From the NCBI GenBank assembly GCA_016808115.1, contig JAEQBH010000898.1:62001-126000 (forward strand): 64,000 nucleotides of DNA. Direction: 5' to 3'. Numbering within the stretch: the stretch's first letter is position 1; the number at the start of each line of letters is the position of its first letter. Positions 1 through 11,965 of this stretch are shown piece by piece. The position numbers and the translations under genes were made by a program. This DNA comes from Tetrastigma voinierianum. Its lineage: Eukaryota; Streptophyta; Magnoliopsida; Vitales; Vitaceae. The notes below the pieces were generated by a model. That model had not been told where the DNA came from. It worked only from the letters and a program-made list of their open reading frames with translations, and did no database searches.

Positions 1-2955
1 GCAGTCACATTTTGGTCTTAATTTTCTTGGAAAGAATGTGGGACATGTCTGTGGAATCCACCCACCATGTGAACCTTTTGTTCACTTTGCTGTGGTGCTT
101 AATAGTGCCTCTCTGAAGGTGGTCACATATTTGTCTTCACTCCGATGAAATGTTGCACTTTGCAGAACTCACATATAAGTGATCAAGTCATTGGTTTTTG
201 CAGTTATCAAAATTAAGGCCATTTCAGGCTTGAGCGTTGATGAGTTTACCTCACAAACCTTTACCTTATTGCATGTCAGTTAGGAATAAGTATTGAGCAT
301 CCAGTTGCTCATCTCACCAAAAATGGTTTAGTAAATTCATTATCAAATGTCTTCCAATTAATAGCTCAGACCATTCTTAATAAAAACCAAATTTGTGAGC
401 TTCAGCGGGAATATTCACTATTATGCATCTTTGTGACTTTGGTTAAGTAATTCTGTCAATGGCTTGCCATGAATACTTCCTTCACAGTATGCTGGGCAAA
501 CAACCAAATATTTCCATAGCATAAATCTTTGGTTGTCTGGTTATAGCCTCAATTACACCTACTGGCAGCATAAAATGGGTCTCACGTGACTTGAGATTTA
601 TCTGAGTTTTGATTCTCAGTCTATCATGAATATCTTAAACCCTTAACAGGGGAGATGTGGTTTTTACAAGCACAACTGGGATGTAATTTTAATGAGGAGT
701 GTAATTCCCCACCATTAAGGGGAGAAAATTCAGTTCTGAAGGTGACAATAAATTACTTGGGGTGCATCCTATGTGTCTCATTTTTGATCCTTATGCGATC
801 AATGTGAATTGGAAGTTCAAGGGATCATTCATTGCAAATTTGCGATAAATTGCGAATGCTTTTATTGATTCAAAAAAGTTGCAAAGTATATCCCGACTAC
901 GAATGTTCTAACACGGATTGATGTCCCAGAAGGACAATTAGCAAATGAGTCTAAAATAAGCCTAAACATGGAGAGAGGCTTTATTTGTTCAAAGATATAA
1001 CCTACATAAAGAACATAAGGAGAATTGATACCCCCCTAAGGAAATTTTGACAGAGCTTACTTATAGAGGCATATGATAAACAACAAGCCCACTAAAGAGA
1101 GGTACACTGATGAACCGAAGGTCCTTGTAAGGGGATATATTTCGACCGAACCCACGAAAGTATTTAGAAATAAAGAAATGACCCTTGAAGAAGCACAAGC
1201 ACATGAAAATTGTAAATCAATTAATTATGTACTGTAAGAAAAAATACAGGATCAAAATAAAGTTTATTTATCAAATCATATTTTGCGCCAGTGACCTTAG
1301 ACATCTTAAAAGTGATGGGATCCCAATCACAAAATGTGTGGAAGAATAACAAGGAAATAGAAATGATTGGCCAAGAGTAGGAAAGACTATGCACTTACGA
1401 GAATTAAACTACGTTAATGATGGGAGGGTTTTTTGACCTGTAATTCAAACACACAAGGTCATTAAAGCCTAATGGAGTATAAATAGGTATTTTACAAAAA
1501 CCTGATGAAAATAATGAGATCATAAGATATAAAGCGCGACTAATAGTGCCTGAGTTTCTACATATGAGCTGGCATTAGCTCTGAGGAAACATATTCTCCT
1601 GTAAACAGAGCAATTACTTTAGCTTTTAATGGCCTCAGCAGGTCCTTTGAAGAGTTGGATATGCGTTTCATGGATGTCATCACAACTTATCTATATGGAT
1701 TCATAGATAATGACATATATATGAAAATCCACAGAATGATGTAGAATTGCGAAATAATATTAAGCCTCTTAGTATGTGCTCAATTAAGTATAGCGATCTC
1801 TATGTGGTTGGTAATCCAGGACAAATCATGGTATATTCGCCTTAGTGAGTGTTTATTGAAAGAAGGGTATGCAAACAACCATATATACCCATGCATCTTT
1901 ATTAAGAAATCGGAAACCGGATTTACAATTATTGTTGTGTAAGTTGATGATTTAAATCTTGTTGGGACTCTTGATCTTTAAAAAAAATATGAAATATTTA
2001 GAAAAGGGCTGAAATGAAAGATCTTGGAAAACAAATTTGTGCAGAAACGATCGAGCACTTTACCTTTTAAGTTTGGTTTCGCAATCGGCATATACTAAGA
2101 AAATTTTAAAGCTTTTCATATGGATAAGAAACTACACCCTTTAAGTTTGCCAATGGTTGTGTTATTGATGTGAAAAATGACCCATTTCATTCTTTTGCAG
2201 AAAATTGAAGAATTACTTTAGTCATAAGTACCATATATCATAGTGCCATTGATGCACTTATGTATCTCTTGCTAGCGTAGTCACTGGAATGTTGCTTTTC
2301 TATCAATTTATTAGCAGGTACAGTTCCGCTCGACACAAAGACATTGGAATAGTATCAAACATATATTCGCTACTTCAAAAGAAGAACAAGCGATATGAGT
2401 CTATTTTACTCAAATGAATCAAGCGACATTGCTTGGATATGTTGATGCGGGGATGCCTTTTCAAATCCACATAAAGTAATTGTAATGGAACATATTCATG
2501 GAATCCTTTAAGCGAGACAATGGTGGCTCATCTTCGAATCATTAAATTGTGCAATTCTAAGCAAGTCGTGAATGTATATGGCTAAGATCTATGATTCAAC
2601 ATATCTAAGAATCGTGTATACTTCCCTCTATAAAAGACAATCTGACATCATCATTTGAAGATAATTATGCATGCATTGCATAGATAAAATGAGGTATATC
2701 AAAGGAGATAGAACTAAACACATTTCTCCAAAGTTCTTTTATACACACGAACTCCATAAGAGTAGAAAAATTGATGTTCAACAAAAACGCTCAAGTGATA
2801 ATCTAGCAGAGTTATTCACAAAGTCATTGTTAACCTCAACATTCAAGAAGCTAATATACAATATTGGAATGCGCCAACTGAAGGACATTGACATGAGGGG
2901 GAGTATGCTTATGACATGATGTTGGTAGCATAACATGCTTCCTTAGTCAGGGTTT
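1..2955 (+). mobile_element. Ty1/copia retrotransposon, 3' part of polyprotein, decayed
   Basis: In order along the plus strand I can follow the integrase core (about 1-480), a variable linker (about 480-1400), reverse transcriptase (about 1400-2220, with readable stretches such as MKDLG near 2013) and RNase H (about 2230-2920). The frame breaks many times, so nothing is translatable as one protein. A purine tract GAGGGGGAGT at about 2894-2903 sits just after the RNase H end, where a copia polypurine tract belongs. The 5' half lies outside the window. The LTR that should follow is missing or cut short, because gypsy LTR sequence begins near 2956. Domain order is seen; the family assignment is from known copia architecture. 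Confidence 0.85.
2671..2919 (+). pseudogene. copia RNase H C-terminal remnant
   Basis: This is the longest open piece of the copia fragment, 82 residues. It carries the typical end of plant copia RNase H: YIKGDRTKHISPKFFYTHEL followed by DVQQ, SSDNLAELFTKSL and a final IGMRQLKDIDMRGSM. The first residue is not a true start; the frame simply opens after an upstream break. A closely related stretch occurs on the minus strand near 49556-49879 in the complete copia element at 48744-54205, so both belong to related families. As an isolated piece it encodes no working enzyme. Confidence 0.85.
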
Positions 2956-3867
2956 TATCCTTTGTGATACCACATCGGATGCACCAAACGACAACCGTCA
3001 TGATGGGAGATAAAATTGTAAATGTATAAGCACATTACCGAATAATAATAAGGGCGGGATTCATCAAACGGAATCCGCTAGAAATTGTGAATTGAATAGT
3101 CAAGGTGAAATAGCCAACATTGACGAGTGTAATGGGATTTTATGAATGGCAAAATCTCATGAATTGATTGTGAAATGAATTGTTGCATTAAAATATGATA
3201 TGATATAGTAATTGATTTGTATATTGAAAGCGTACGGAAATGAATAGCATGAGTATATGTGATATATTAGGCATGGTTTAATGATAGTACATACGATTTA
3301 AATTGAATGTGGAATAGAGGCGTGTATAGAACCACTAAGCATGAAAATGCTTAGCGTGAATTTAACTATGTGCGGGTATCGATAAGCAAAGAAGAAGGCC
3401 AAGATCGTGTATAGAGTCATAGAAATGCAGCGTATAAGTGTATACTCAGAATTTTTGCTCATCTTTTGAACAAGTGGTGTTTTGTAAACAAAAGGGTTAA
3501 ACCACAGGAAACTTGATTTTATTAGCTATCATCTTAGAAAGAGTATAGAATGCTTTTCTTTGTAAATGTATTTTGTTAATGTTTATGGAGCTGCAATTGC
3601 TTTATATTTGTAAATGATTATGGGCTTGCCCCAAACTGAAACGTTTCTGCAACTAAAATTGAATTAATAAAAATGTTTTGGTAGATAAATGAAAAAGTGA
3701 ATCAGCCCAGGGCTCCAGGTTCGGATCGCCATTCGGTCGATGAGGATTCGAATCGTGTTTGAAAATAAAAATTTAATAAAACGATAACTAAAAGAAATAA
3801 ACCGGGCGTCCCTGGGTTTCGATTCGGACTCGCCTTTCGGGTCGGATCGGCATTAGGGGTCGCTACA
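2956..3867 (+). mobile_element. Foreign Ty3/gypsy LTR, 3' portion (copy A)
   Basis: This is homologous, with many small indels, to about 16430-17376. It ends GTCGCTACA at 3867 and is followed by TGATCT of gag, exactly as in the second copy. It carries the CTAAGCAT-GAAA-ATGCTTAG hairpin at 335 bases past 3000 (3335-3354). The left part is lost at the junction with the copia fragment. Orientation is inferred from the relation to the solo LTR at 59417-61730 and from the TG...CA rule. Confidence 0.7.
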
Positions 3868-6800
3868 TGATCTGTTGCCCTCAATCTCCTCTCATCAAAA
3901 GGTGACGATCCATAGCGGGATTGAGGCCCACTCAGTCTTGGAGTATCTGATGCTCCACAATGCTGTTCTCAAGGATCCTATCTCAATTCCAACGAATGAC
4001 CTTTTGCCTCCATTGCCATATACCAAGAGTAGGTGTAGCCCGGTTGAATGCGAGAAAAGATGCGATAAAGCCTGATGCGAGGGGCTTCTGCGGCCGATCC
4101 ACACAGAAGTCTCAGCCATGGTGAAACTCGCCATTATTAGGTGCATGCTCACGATCCTCTGGTAAAATAGTCGACTAACTAAAAGTGTATGGGGCGAGGA
4201 TAGCAGAATGGAACCCCGGACAAGTGAGCTCTTACCCTCTCTCTGTAGTCTCGTGCCATGTGTAAAGTACACATCATGTAGCAAGGATGTAACCCGAAGC
4301 CATAAGATATGTCATGATAAACTATAATAGTAAACTGGCCCTGGCGCGGCGACCCGATCGAGCCGGGCATATAAGACATGTCTCTCATCATGCTAAGCAC
4401 CAAAGTGCTACTGTACTGGTCGAATGACATGGGTACCATGTCCCTGCGATCATCCTCTAGGCTAACATCCTGAACATCGTCGAATGTAAACCCGATTAGT
4501 ATGGAGGTCATCCTCACTGTAGGCAGTGCATTATGGTGGAGGAAGTAATAACATCTCTATCGAGGCTATATCATTGATAATGCACCCTCATGTATGAACT
4601 TCACCTTACGATGAAGGGAAGATGGTATAACACCCGCCTCATGAATCAAGGCGACCAGAAAATGGGTTAAGGATGAGGTGGATCCTCGAGCACGAAAGAG
4701 TATGGAGTATATGTGGGACGATCATGACATGTGTCTTTGAGTGTACCAGCATCCTCCCGAGTCCACGTCATTAGCTTTGACGATCTGTGTGGATGGCCCA
4801 AAATCGGATGGTGAAAATCCTAAAGCAATGGCAGTAACCAGTGGACAAACGTTTAGGGCGAAGCCGTTGTCCGACAAGGCCCGTGCCACCGCCGACTGAA
4901 ACAGAGCAACATCGATGAATAAGGGACGAACATGGGCAATCCCACCGGGTGTGGAAATCTGTTGTCGAGAAAAATGTTATGCATGTAGCCACATCATTTG
5001 TTAGAAAGTGGATCGATCCCTCGGGGTGGTAGTAGTATGCTCGATGACTAGAGCCTTGATCGTAGCATCTCTATGTGTGTTGGATGAGGCCAATAAGCTC
5101 GAATGGAAATACGGGCCTGAGTGGTGCGCAGCTGGCGTAAAATTTCATCATCTTCCCTCTATACTGAATCATCTCACAGCATTAATGCCGACGAGGTCTA
5201 TCAACGGTGGGAAGTGAGGCTACTTCCACTCCTTGTAACAATCGGAACATCTCTGTCTCTTGGCCCGTACTCCTCGGGAACATAATGAAAGAGGTATCAT
5301 GGGAGGAACATGTTATAAATATCACAATGAATATTAATCTGTCGGGAACATCAAATCTGGAATCAATCTAAATGAATTTAGAGACACTTGACCACACAGT
5401 GTATACTGCTTCAAAATCGGGTTTGCATACAAAGCTGATTGGTTGAGCCTCTCCATCCCATCCCGACATGAATATCTCATCTCTGAATGCTGTTAAGATG
5501 CTACACCCCGAGGTGAGAGGGTACAACTCTAGTGTCATGAGTGGGTAGCGGGTCTGTAGTCACGGCAGGGCGTCCTAAATCAACCAAACCTTGATCAATC
5601 AAGTCCTGAATAGCGTGCTTGGTCTGACACAATTATGCAATATCATGACCCAACTCTTTGATGATAAGCACGGTGAAAGGTACGTCACGAATCAGGGTAG
5701 GAGTCAGGCTGCGAGTGGTGGTCTGGGTGGTAGTGGAATAATCAAACCCCCTTCAACCAATCTTTGAAATGCTGACTCAAGTGGCATCGAGTTATGTAAA
5801 TTGCCTGGCAAACATAGGTGGAGGTGGTGCTCTATCTTTTCTTGATAGTCTTGTACAAGGTGGCCTGCGAGGGTGCTGTGTGGCATATCTTGGGTGGTGG
5901 CTGATGTAGAAAGTAGGCGACCAGGCTGAAGGAGTGGCTGGTGCATCTTGACCCCGCCCTATCACACAGTAAGGAGTGCGGCTTGTCTGCGAACGGAGGG
6001 TGACGTGGGGACTGTGTCCTGTCATGCAGTAAGCTTTTGGAAACGCCGAATAGTGCAGGTCCCGGGCCACGGCTTCTTCCGCTTTAGTCCCGAGAAGGAG
6101 AAGAGTCTACCCGTAATCCTCTGATATGCCTCCTTGATGCCACCAGAGGGGCTGGGCCAATGATCAAAAGTGCATGCATGGGAAGCCCATGAGATGCCTA
6201 GCAAGCGGGGCTAAGGCGCTATAATCATCTTTGATCTGATCGCTGCGAGGGGGCTGTCTATAATTTGTGCTATCTTCTCCCTCCGTGGGAGATAAATGGC
6301 TCGCCCGACTCATCTGGCCTGCACGAGGGCCTTCAACTCTCACAGGATGTCGTCCACTGCGGTATTAAAGAATGCGTACGATAAACTCTTGTCCCAAATC
6401 GGTATGTCCTCGCCTCGAAGGGTCTAATGATCTTGAGCCAATGGCGCTCAGTGGAAGGAAAAGCATAATCATCGTGAGCTCATCCGATCTATGCCGTGTA
6501 TACTTATTTTGCAAGCATAAGCTGCCAAGTGAATGCGGGGCACCCTATCCCAGTGCTTTTCCTCAATGTCCAGTGTGCGACTCAGGCGGCAGAAATTTGC
6601 CCTTTGGAAGGTCATCATATCAGTCCCAACCTATAACTCCATGAAACACAGTAGAGACACAAAATCCTACTATATGATCTTGTCTCCAATACAATTTGAG
6701 TGTCATCAATAATCGGTGCGAAGTCTGCAAATGGGAGATGGTATGGTCTCGATCGACCATGTAGAGCAAAAGCTTCAACTTGCGGGGCTGATTGAACCGG

Positions 6801-7140
6801 AGTGGTGGTGGTGGAGGTGGAAGCCTTGTATGTAGTCCTGTTTGTCACGAGTGGGTCCAGGATAATGGTGGGGTGGTGGAGGTGGAGCGTAGTCTTGTCT
6901 TGTGGGTCGGATGATGGTGGTTGTGGTGGAGGTGGGGTAGAGTCATGCGGGGTGCTCCCCAAAATTGGCAATGGTTGGGCCTGATGCCCATCAATCCTCT
7001 GTCCCAGTCCTAATATAGCATCCCGGAGAGATGCCATGGTATCGGTAATCTTAGCTAGCTGGTCGACAGTAGCGTACTGGGAGTCCATATCTCTATGATT
7101 TGATGCGTTCCTAGCGGCGTGGATCTGAATCTCTAACAAG
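3868..7140 (-). pseudogene. Ty3/gypsy gag (with aspartic protease region), copy 1, frameshifted
   Basis: The reading direction is right to left. The N-terminus lies at 7139 or just inside: a region with TVDQLAKITDTMASLRDAI and GLGQRIDG, then a proline-rich linker (about 6990-6790). The capsid-like part follows in scattered frames (about 6640-6000; the piece at 5704-5946 ends in ...LVEGGLIIPLPPRPP). A protease-like DNG(F)ALNVCPL stretch lies at 4871-4840, with the presumed catalytic DNG codons at 4871-4863. Near the end, 4517-4179 reads GFTFDDVQDV...MSFDQYSSTLVLSMMRDMSY...RVRAHLSG. The frame changes many times, so the protein cannot be made. It stops abruptly at 3868 against the foreign LTR. 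The function in the family is the structural polyprotein of the retrotransposon particle. Confidence 0.8.
6615..7139 (-). pseudogene. gag N-terminal segment, copy 1 (longest open piece)
   Basis: This open piece is 174 residues. It begins in an alanine/asparagine-rich stretch, contains DQLAKITDTMASLRDAILGL (a short, likely helical, hydrophobic segment typical of this gag family) and continues into a linker rich in proline, serine and threonine. The equivalent in the second copy lies at about 20640-20300 but is more broken. The real start codon cannot be decided from the sequence. Confidence 0.75.
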
Positions 7141-8041
7141 TCTACCTCCGATCGAATCTAGGCTCGGGAACCCAAGTCGCTCTTAATCAATAATCCTGGA
7201 AGAAGTAAAGAGGGCATGTTAGTCCCCGTGACTATCAATCTGGAAGTGATCAGTATGCGATCAGTAATGAAATCCTACAGGGAATGAGTGACGTGATGTT
7301 AGCATCTAATCCCGATAAATGGCTCCACATGCGGGGCGAGTTTTGACATGGTAATACCTTAGAGTAAGATGGCTGAAGCTAACAAAGAGAAGAGGCAAGT
7401 CCTAAAAGGCTATGAGACCGTACCCACAAGGGATACACAACCCGAGATCCTAATCGATAATCGATCAACAATCACAAGGCCACACGTACGCAAGTATCCA
7501 TGAATCTAGCGCGAGGCTGTCTGAGGTCTTCGTTGCTCGGACATCCGTCATCTCCATGTGCTCCCATACATCGATACTTAAGCCCTTATCTCAGACCCTA
7601 TTCAAACCCACAGCTTGGTCGAGAGGCAAGCGGGTTGGGAATGACTCCCCAGGCAACATAAGCGATCAATGAGGAATAATCGACCAAGACTAATGATTCG
7701 AAGTAAGGGGATACCGTGCCCCCTGAAACACAAACAAATCAAACAATCTCATGCAAGAGTGAGGGTAGTCATGTAGCAATCAGTCATCTGCAAAGGCAAG
7801 CCTATCATAGTATACACAAACTAACCATTTATGCCAATCGTATATAGCTAGGTAGATCAACCATGGGGCAAGCCTTTGGAATCCCGACATGTGAACACCT
7901 GGCTTCAAGCAAACCATAAGTGTATGCCCGAATACCAACCGAGTAAGTGATCATCAATCATTTTATTGTAGCCTAAGTCTATTGGTCAATGAACCATGTG
8001 CTCCAATATACACAACTCAAGTTCAAGCTTGATCCTCTTAT
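7141..8041 (-). other. Non-coding leader between PBS and gag, copy 1
   Basis: About 0.9 kb separates the primer site from gag. I see no protein-like reading frame on either strand. The sequence is matched, with indels, by about 20700-21600 in the second copy. A long 5' leader is usual in this type of gypsy element and would hold dimerisation and packaging signals, which I cannot locate. Confidence 0.55.
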
Positions 8042-8082
8042 GAAACCAGAGATTCTGGGTTCGATCCCCAGTGGAGTCGCCA
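8042..8082 (-). other. Extended primer-binding site matching the 3' half of tRNA-Arg(ACG)
   Basis: On the plus strand this reads as a tRNA 3' half: end of the anticodon loop GAA (8042-8044), anticodon stem ACCAG (8045-8049), variable loop AGATT (8050-8054), T stem CTGGG (8055-8059), T loop TTCGATC (8060-8066), T stem CCCAG (8067-8071), acceptor TGGAGTC (8072-8078), discriminator G (8079) and CCA (8080-8082). The element transcript (minus strand) is therefore complementary to the tRNA over 41 nt, starting three bases after the LTR end at 8086. A normal plant PBS is about 12-18 nt. tRNA identity is from my memory of the plant tRNA-Arg(ACG) sequence. Confidence 0.8.
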
Positions 8083-8085
8083 ATT

Positions 8086-10997
8086 TGTGGACCATTACCC
8101 GATCCACGGGCCGGCGCGACTCGCTTTTAAATGGAAGGAAAAAATGTGGATTGATTTTCGAATTTTAGAAAATCCGTCCTCGAGGAGGACAGTTTTTCTT
8201 TGGAGTCGCCACTTACTTTTTGTTGTTATTTTATAAAGGGGAAAACCAAGTAAGAACAAAAAACCCCAATGACTCCAGTATGGAAAAAGCGGTCTGCGAA
8301 AACTAGATTTCTGGGTCCGGGGGTCAGATTACCTATCGGGAAGGTACCTCATATGAGGTAGCACCCCTCTAGGCCCGGAACTCGGTCTCACCCAGTGAGG
8401 AGTGGTATGTAAAGACATATGGGTCACGAGATCGGAGCCAGTCTCACCCAGTAAGCACCACCAGCAGATCGAGACTGACCTAATTGGTATCTAGCATGCT
8501 TAAAAACACTCAACCAAAGGGCAAATGGCGCATTACACATGGTCCACGGCCCGCTACATCAAAAGGATTTAGCCAACAAACATAAGCACGCGAGGCACCC
8601 AAACACAAAGCATCCATGTGAAATTCATTTACCCGACATTAAAGCACATACATGCGAGTTACAGTGGCGCTACATAGAGGTCGAGTAAAAAAGCTCAAAT
8701 GCATCACAAATGTCGAATCAAACACCATGTACCTTGAATACAAATACCAGCGACTAAGCATGTACCACGAGGTCCTTAGCCATGTATAAACGAGGAATAG
8801 ATAGGGCAAATAATACATCACGCCCATCATGCATTTAAAACCAAATATTGGATCCTATACGAAAGAGAACGAAATTTGAAAGGAGGTAAGTGGTTTGCTT
8901 ACTTTAGCACACATTCCTTTAAAATCCACAACCTAAACCATACATACCAATCCCACATTGCCCACTACCTCACTTTGTTCAAACCAAAGGCCAGACTCAG
9001 ACCCTAAGGCAGCCTACAGGTTTCCTGGGGTAACTAAGAAACACGCATGAAATGGAGTGGGGATTAAACATGCAAAATATAGAAATTTTGCCCATGGTGT
9101 CTTACTGGCAGTTGAATCGGTTTCAACAAATCCAAACGATTGAGAAAATTCTGAAACTTTGTCAAAACATCCTTCACAGACTCAGGAATCTAATAAAATA
9201 GGCGGAGTGCAATTCCAACTCGAATGACCAAAAACCAATACAAACAAAATAAGTACCTAAGCTGCTTGGATTAGGAAAGCCCTAACCCAATGAGCCAGGT
9301 TGGTTGGGTTTCCCAACAATGCAGAGATGGTTGAGAAAAGATTTCAAAACTTTCAGAACCTTCCTTAGAAGTCAGGAATTCAAAAAGATAAACAGAGTAC
9401 AATTAAAACTCAAAGATGACGAAGACAAACACAAGCCAACTACCCAAACTACTCATTCCAACAAATGAATTCAATGAACCGGCTAATCTGGTTCTCAACG
9501 ATCGAGACAGTTGAGAAACTCTAAAAATTTGTAGACCCTTCCTCAAGAGTAATAAATCCAACAAAACAAACCAAGTATAAAATAACTCCGAATGATGAGA
9601 ACCGACACAAACGACGCAAAGACCCGAAATTTTTGTTTGTGAGGCGAATTTAGTGAACGGCTATCCTGGTTTCCCAACCAGTTCATCAGTTGAGAGAGGC
9701 TCTAAAGTGCATAAACTTCCTAAAAGAGTCAGGAATCTAACAAAATAGCAGGTGATCGATTCTCATTTCGGATGTGGTGAGAACCAACCAAAATAGAGCC
9801 AAGCCCAAACTGCCGAAAGGCGTGGCAGACCACGTATGAGCGTGAAAACCGGCTCAAATGGCTGAGGAAGAAACCTCAAATTTGATTAGATATCTATTAA
9901 GAATATGAGTGGAGCCAGGGTATATCTTACCTCTTCCACAAGCGCGAGAAAAAGAAACCAAGCTAAGCATCAAGCGGGAGCGGGCGAGAGCGTCGCGAGC
10001 GTGCGTTTGGGCCGGAAAAATGTCCCTTCAAGGTTTCTTTCCACTTTGATCTTTCTCCTACTTTTATCCTTGATTCTCACCTCGGCCATCTGAACCTACC
10101 TGGTGTTTCCACCTTCAAGCTTTGGAAAGGGCCCCAATCAGTCTCGAGGCTTGCTTCCCCATTAACTCCTCTCCTTATTTTCCATGCGAGCAATATTTTA
10201 AGATTTGGCTTGCTTCACCATAAGTATCCACATGGATTCATGGTGGGCTGCATAATCTTAATCCAGGGCCTAGGCTAGGACCCACAATGCTTCCCATGGT
10301 CGAGCTTGAGCTTATGGGCCCGAACCATATCTGATTTGGGCTCCAATCACAAAAAACAGCTCCACAAGTAGCCCAGCTAACCGGGTTAGACAGCTGCCAA
10401 CCAGTCCATCGATTGAGAAAATTATGAAACTTTGATATAATGTTCCCTGAAGAATAAGGAGACCAACAAAAAAAACGGTGCACCATTCCAAGTCTGGATG
10501 AGGGAGATATGATCGTAACAAGGAGGAGTGCGCACCAAAATCACCAAAAAAAAAAAAACAATGTCGTATACGTACTGCCTTGATGAACCAGTCAAACCGA
10601 TTAGTGAAACGGTTGACAAAAATTATGAATTTTTAACATAAACCTCCTTAGCAAATAAGGAATCTAACAAAACAAACGATGAACAATTAGAGTTTGGACC
10701 AAGGGGAGATATGAGTCAAAGAAACAAGTTCAGTCTTCTGAATGTGACATCATACAATAAAGCTTTGATTGGTAAAGCCTCGAGGGCCATACCATATCGC
10801 ACTGATGCCAATAACTAAAAAAATAAGCCATGATGACATTCTAAAGTGAACTACATATGCATTCAACGGACCACACACAGCCCACGAGGCTTAGAGATGA
10901 CTAAAGCCTGGAGCACAATGTTTATATGAGAGCGATGGGTGAGTGTGACACCATAGGATAAATGCAAAATTGTTGAGGGCAAAGTGAGGGGTCTACA
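8086..10997 (-). mobile_element. Shared middle LTR of the gypsy tandem array
   Basis: In minus orientation this begins TGTAGACCCC and ends GGTCCACA, following the TG...CA rule, 2,912 bp long. It is homologous along its whole length to 21649-24532. To its right a PPT adjoins (10998-11012); to its left the PBS adjoins (8042-8082). The part nearest the PBS is best conserved between copies (8101-8240 against 21661-21800); the middle differs by many short indels. A second tRNA-3'-end motif, TGGAGTCGCCA, sits inside at 8201-8211. No protein-like frame is present; open frames here are chance. Confidence 0.8.
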
Positions 10998-11012
10998 AAT
11001 ATGCCCCTCTTC
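10998..11012 (-). other. Polypurine tract before 3' LTR
   Basis: The minus strand reads GAAGAGGGGCATATT directly before the LTR start TGTAGACCCC. A short purine run next to the LTR is the priming site for plus-strand DNA synthesis in LTR elements. No equivalent exists to the right of the other LTR copy at 24532, where unrelated CT-rich sequence begins. This shows that the middle LTR is a 3' LTR of the unit to its right. Confidence 0.7.
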
Positions 11013-11214
11013 GGTAAGAGTGAATGAGCAGTGAATCGTGGGTCTTTCAGTGCAAGCGATGCAAGAGTGAAATGAATTCCTAGTGAAGAACCAAGATATT
11101 GACAATTTTGTCCCATACTTGATGCAGAAGACCCCGCGGAATAAAGTCACTCCACAGTTGAAGGACTTAAGAAAACTAGGCACAATGCTGTGAAGATGAG
11201 TGTCCAGACACATT

Positions 11215-11965
11215 GAGAGAAAAAGATAATGAAATCTGGGGGCGATCTTAGAAGGTAGGATCGGGATATTCGAAAGGCAAAAATCAGGGTGAGTCACCGG
11301 AAAGATGAATCGGCGAGAAATGCAGAAAATGGGGTCAGGAAGTACCGAAATGTGGATCACGGCGAGTCTGAGAAATGTGGGATGCAGGGCGAGTCTGGAA
11401 GGTAACATCGGGTGAGTCAGGAAGGTAGGATCGGAGCGGAGTGATATATGGGATCTGGGCGAGTACGGAGAGAAATGCTGGGATCACAGGGCGAGTACGG
11501 AAATGTGGGATCAGACGTACCCGGGAAGGTAACATCCAGGGTGGAGTACCGGAAAGGATGGGATCCGGGCAAGTATCGGAGGAAGGTAAAATCCGAATTG
11601 AGTACCGGGAAAGGGTATATGATCAGAAAAGTCACCCCAGGGAAATGGGATGGGGCGGAGTACGGAAATGTGGGATCCGGGCGAGTACAGGGAAGGTAAC
11701 ATCTGGGTGAGTCTGGGAAAGGTGGGGATACGAGCAAGTATCGGAGAGAGGTAAAATGCAGGTGGAGCCTGAGAAAATGTATGATCCGGCTGATGCTTTG
11801 GAAATGTGGGATCTGGTCGAGTACCAGAAATGTGGGATCCGGGCGAGTACCGGGAAGGTAACATCCGGGTGAGTACCGGAAAAGGTAGGATCCGAGCAAG
11901 TGTCGGAGAAGGTAAAATCCGGGTGAGTATCGGAAAAGGTAGGATCCGGCGGAAGTCTGGAATGA
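11215..11965. repeat. Minisatellite of 26-27 bp units in the gypsy 3' region
   Basis: About 28 tandem units of the type ACCGGGAAGGTAACATC then CGGGTGAGT fill this stretch. They are most regular at 11820-11950 and degrade towards 11215. Open frames on both strands across it (for example 11335-11972 minus) are only the repeat read in different frames. Tandem repeats between pol and the 3' LTR are a known trait of Tat/Ogre elements. Only the right-hand unit of the array keeps this region, so no second copy is available for comparison. Confidence 0.85.

Noticed and set aside
3895..4284. 129-codon minus-strand frame
   Set aside because: It is a shifted frame over the gag end next to the LTR junction; only parts match gag.
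8042..8082. tRNA gene
   Set aside because: Only the 3' half is present, with an encoded CCA, directly next to an LTR edge. It is a primer site, not a gene.
11215..11965. CRISPR-like array
   Set aside because: Units are contiguous degenerate tandem repeats without unique spacers, in plant DNA.
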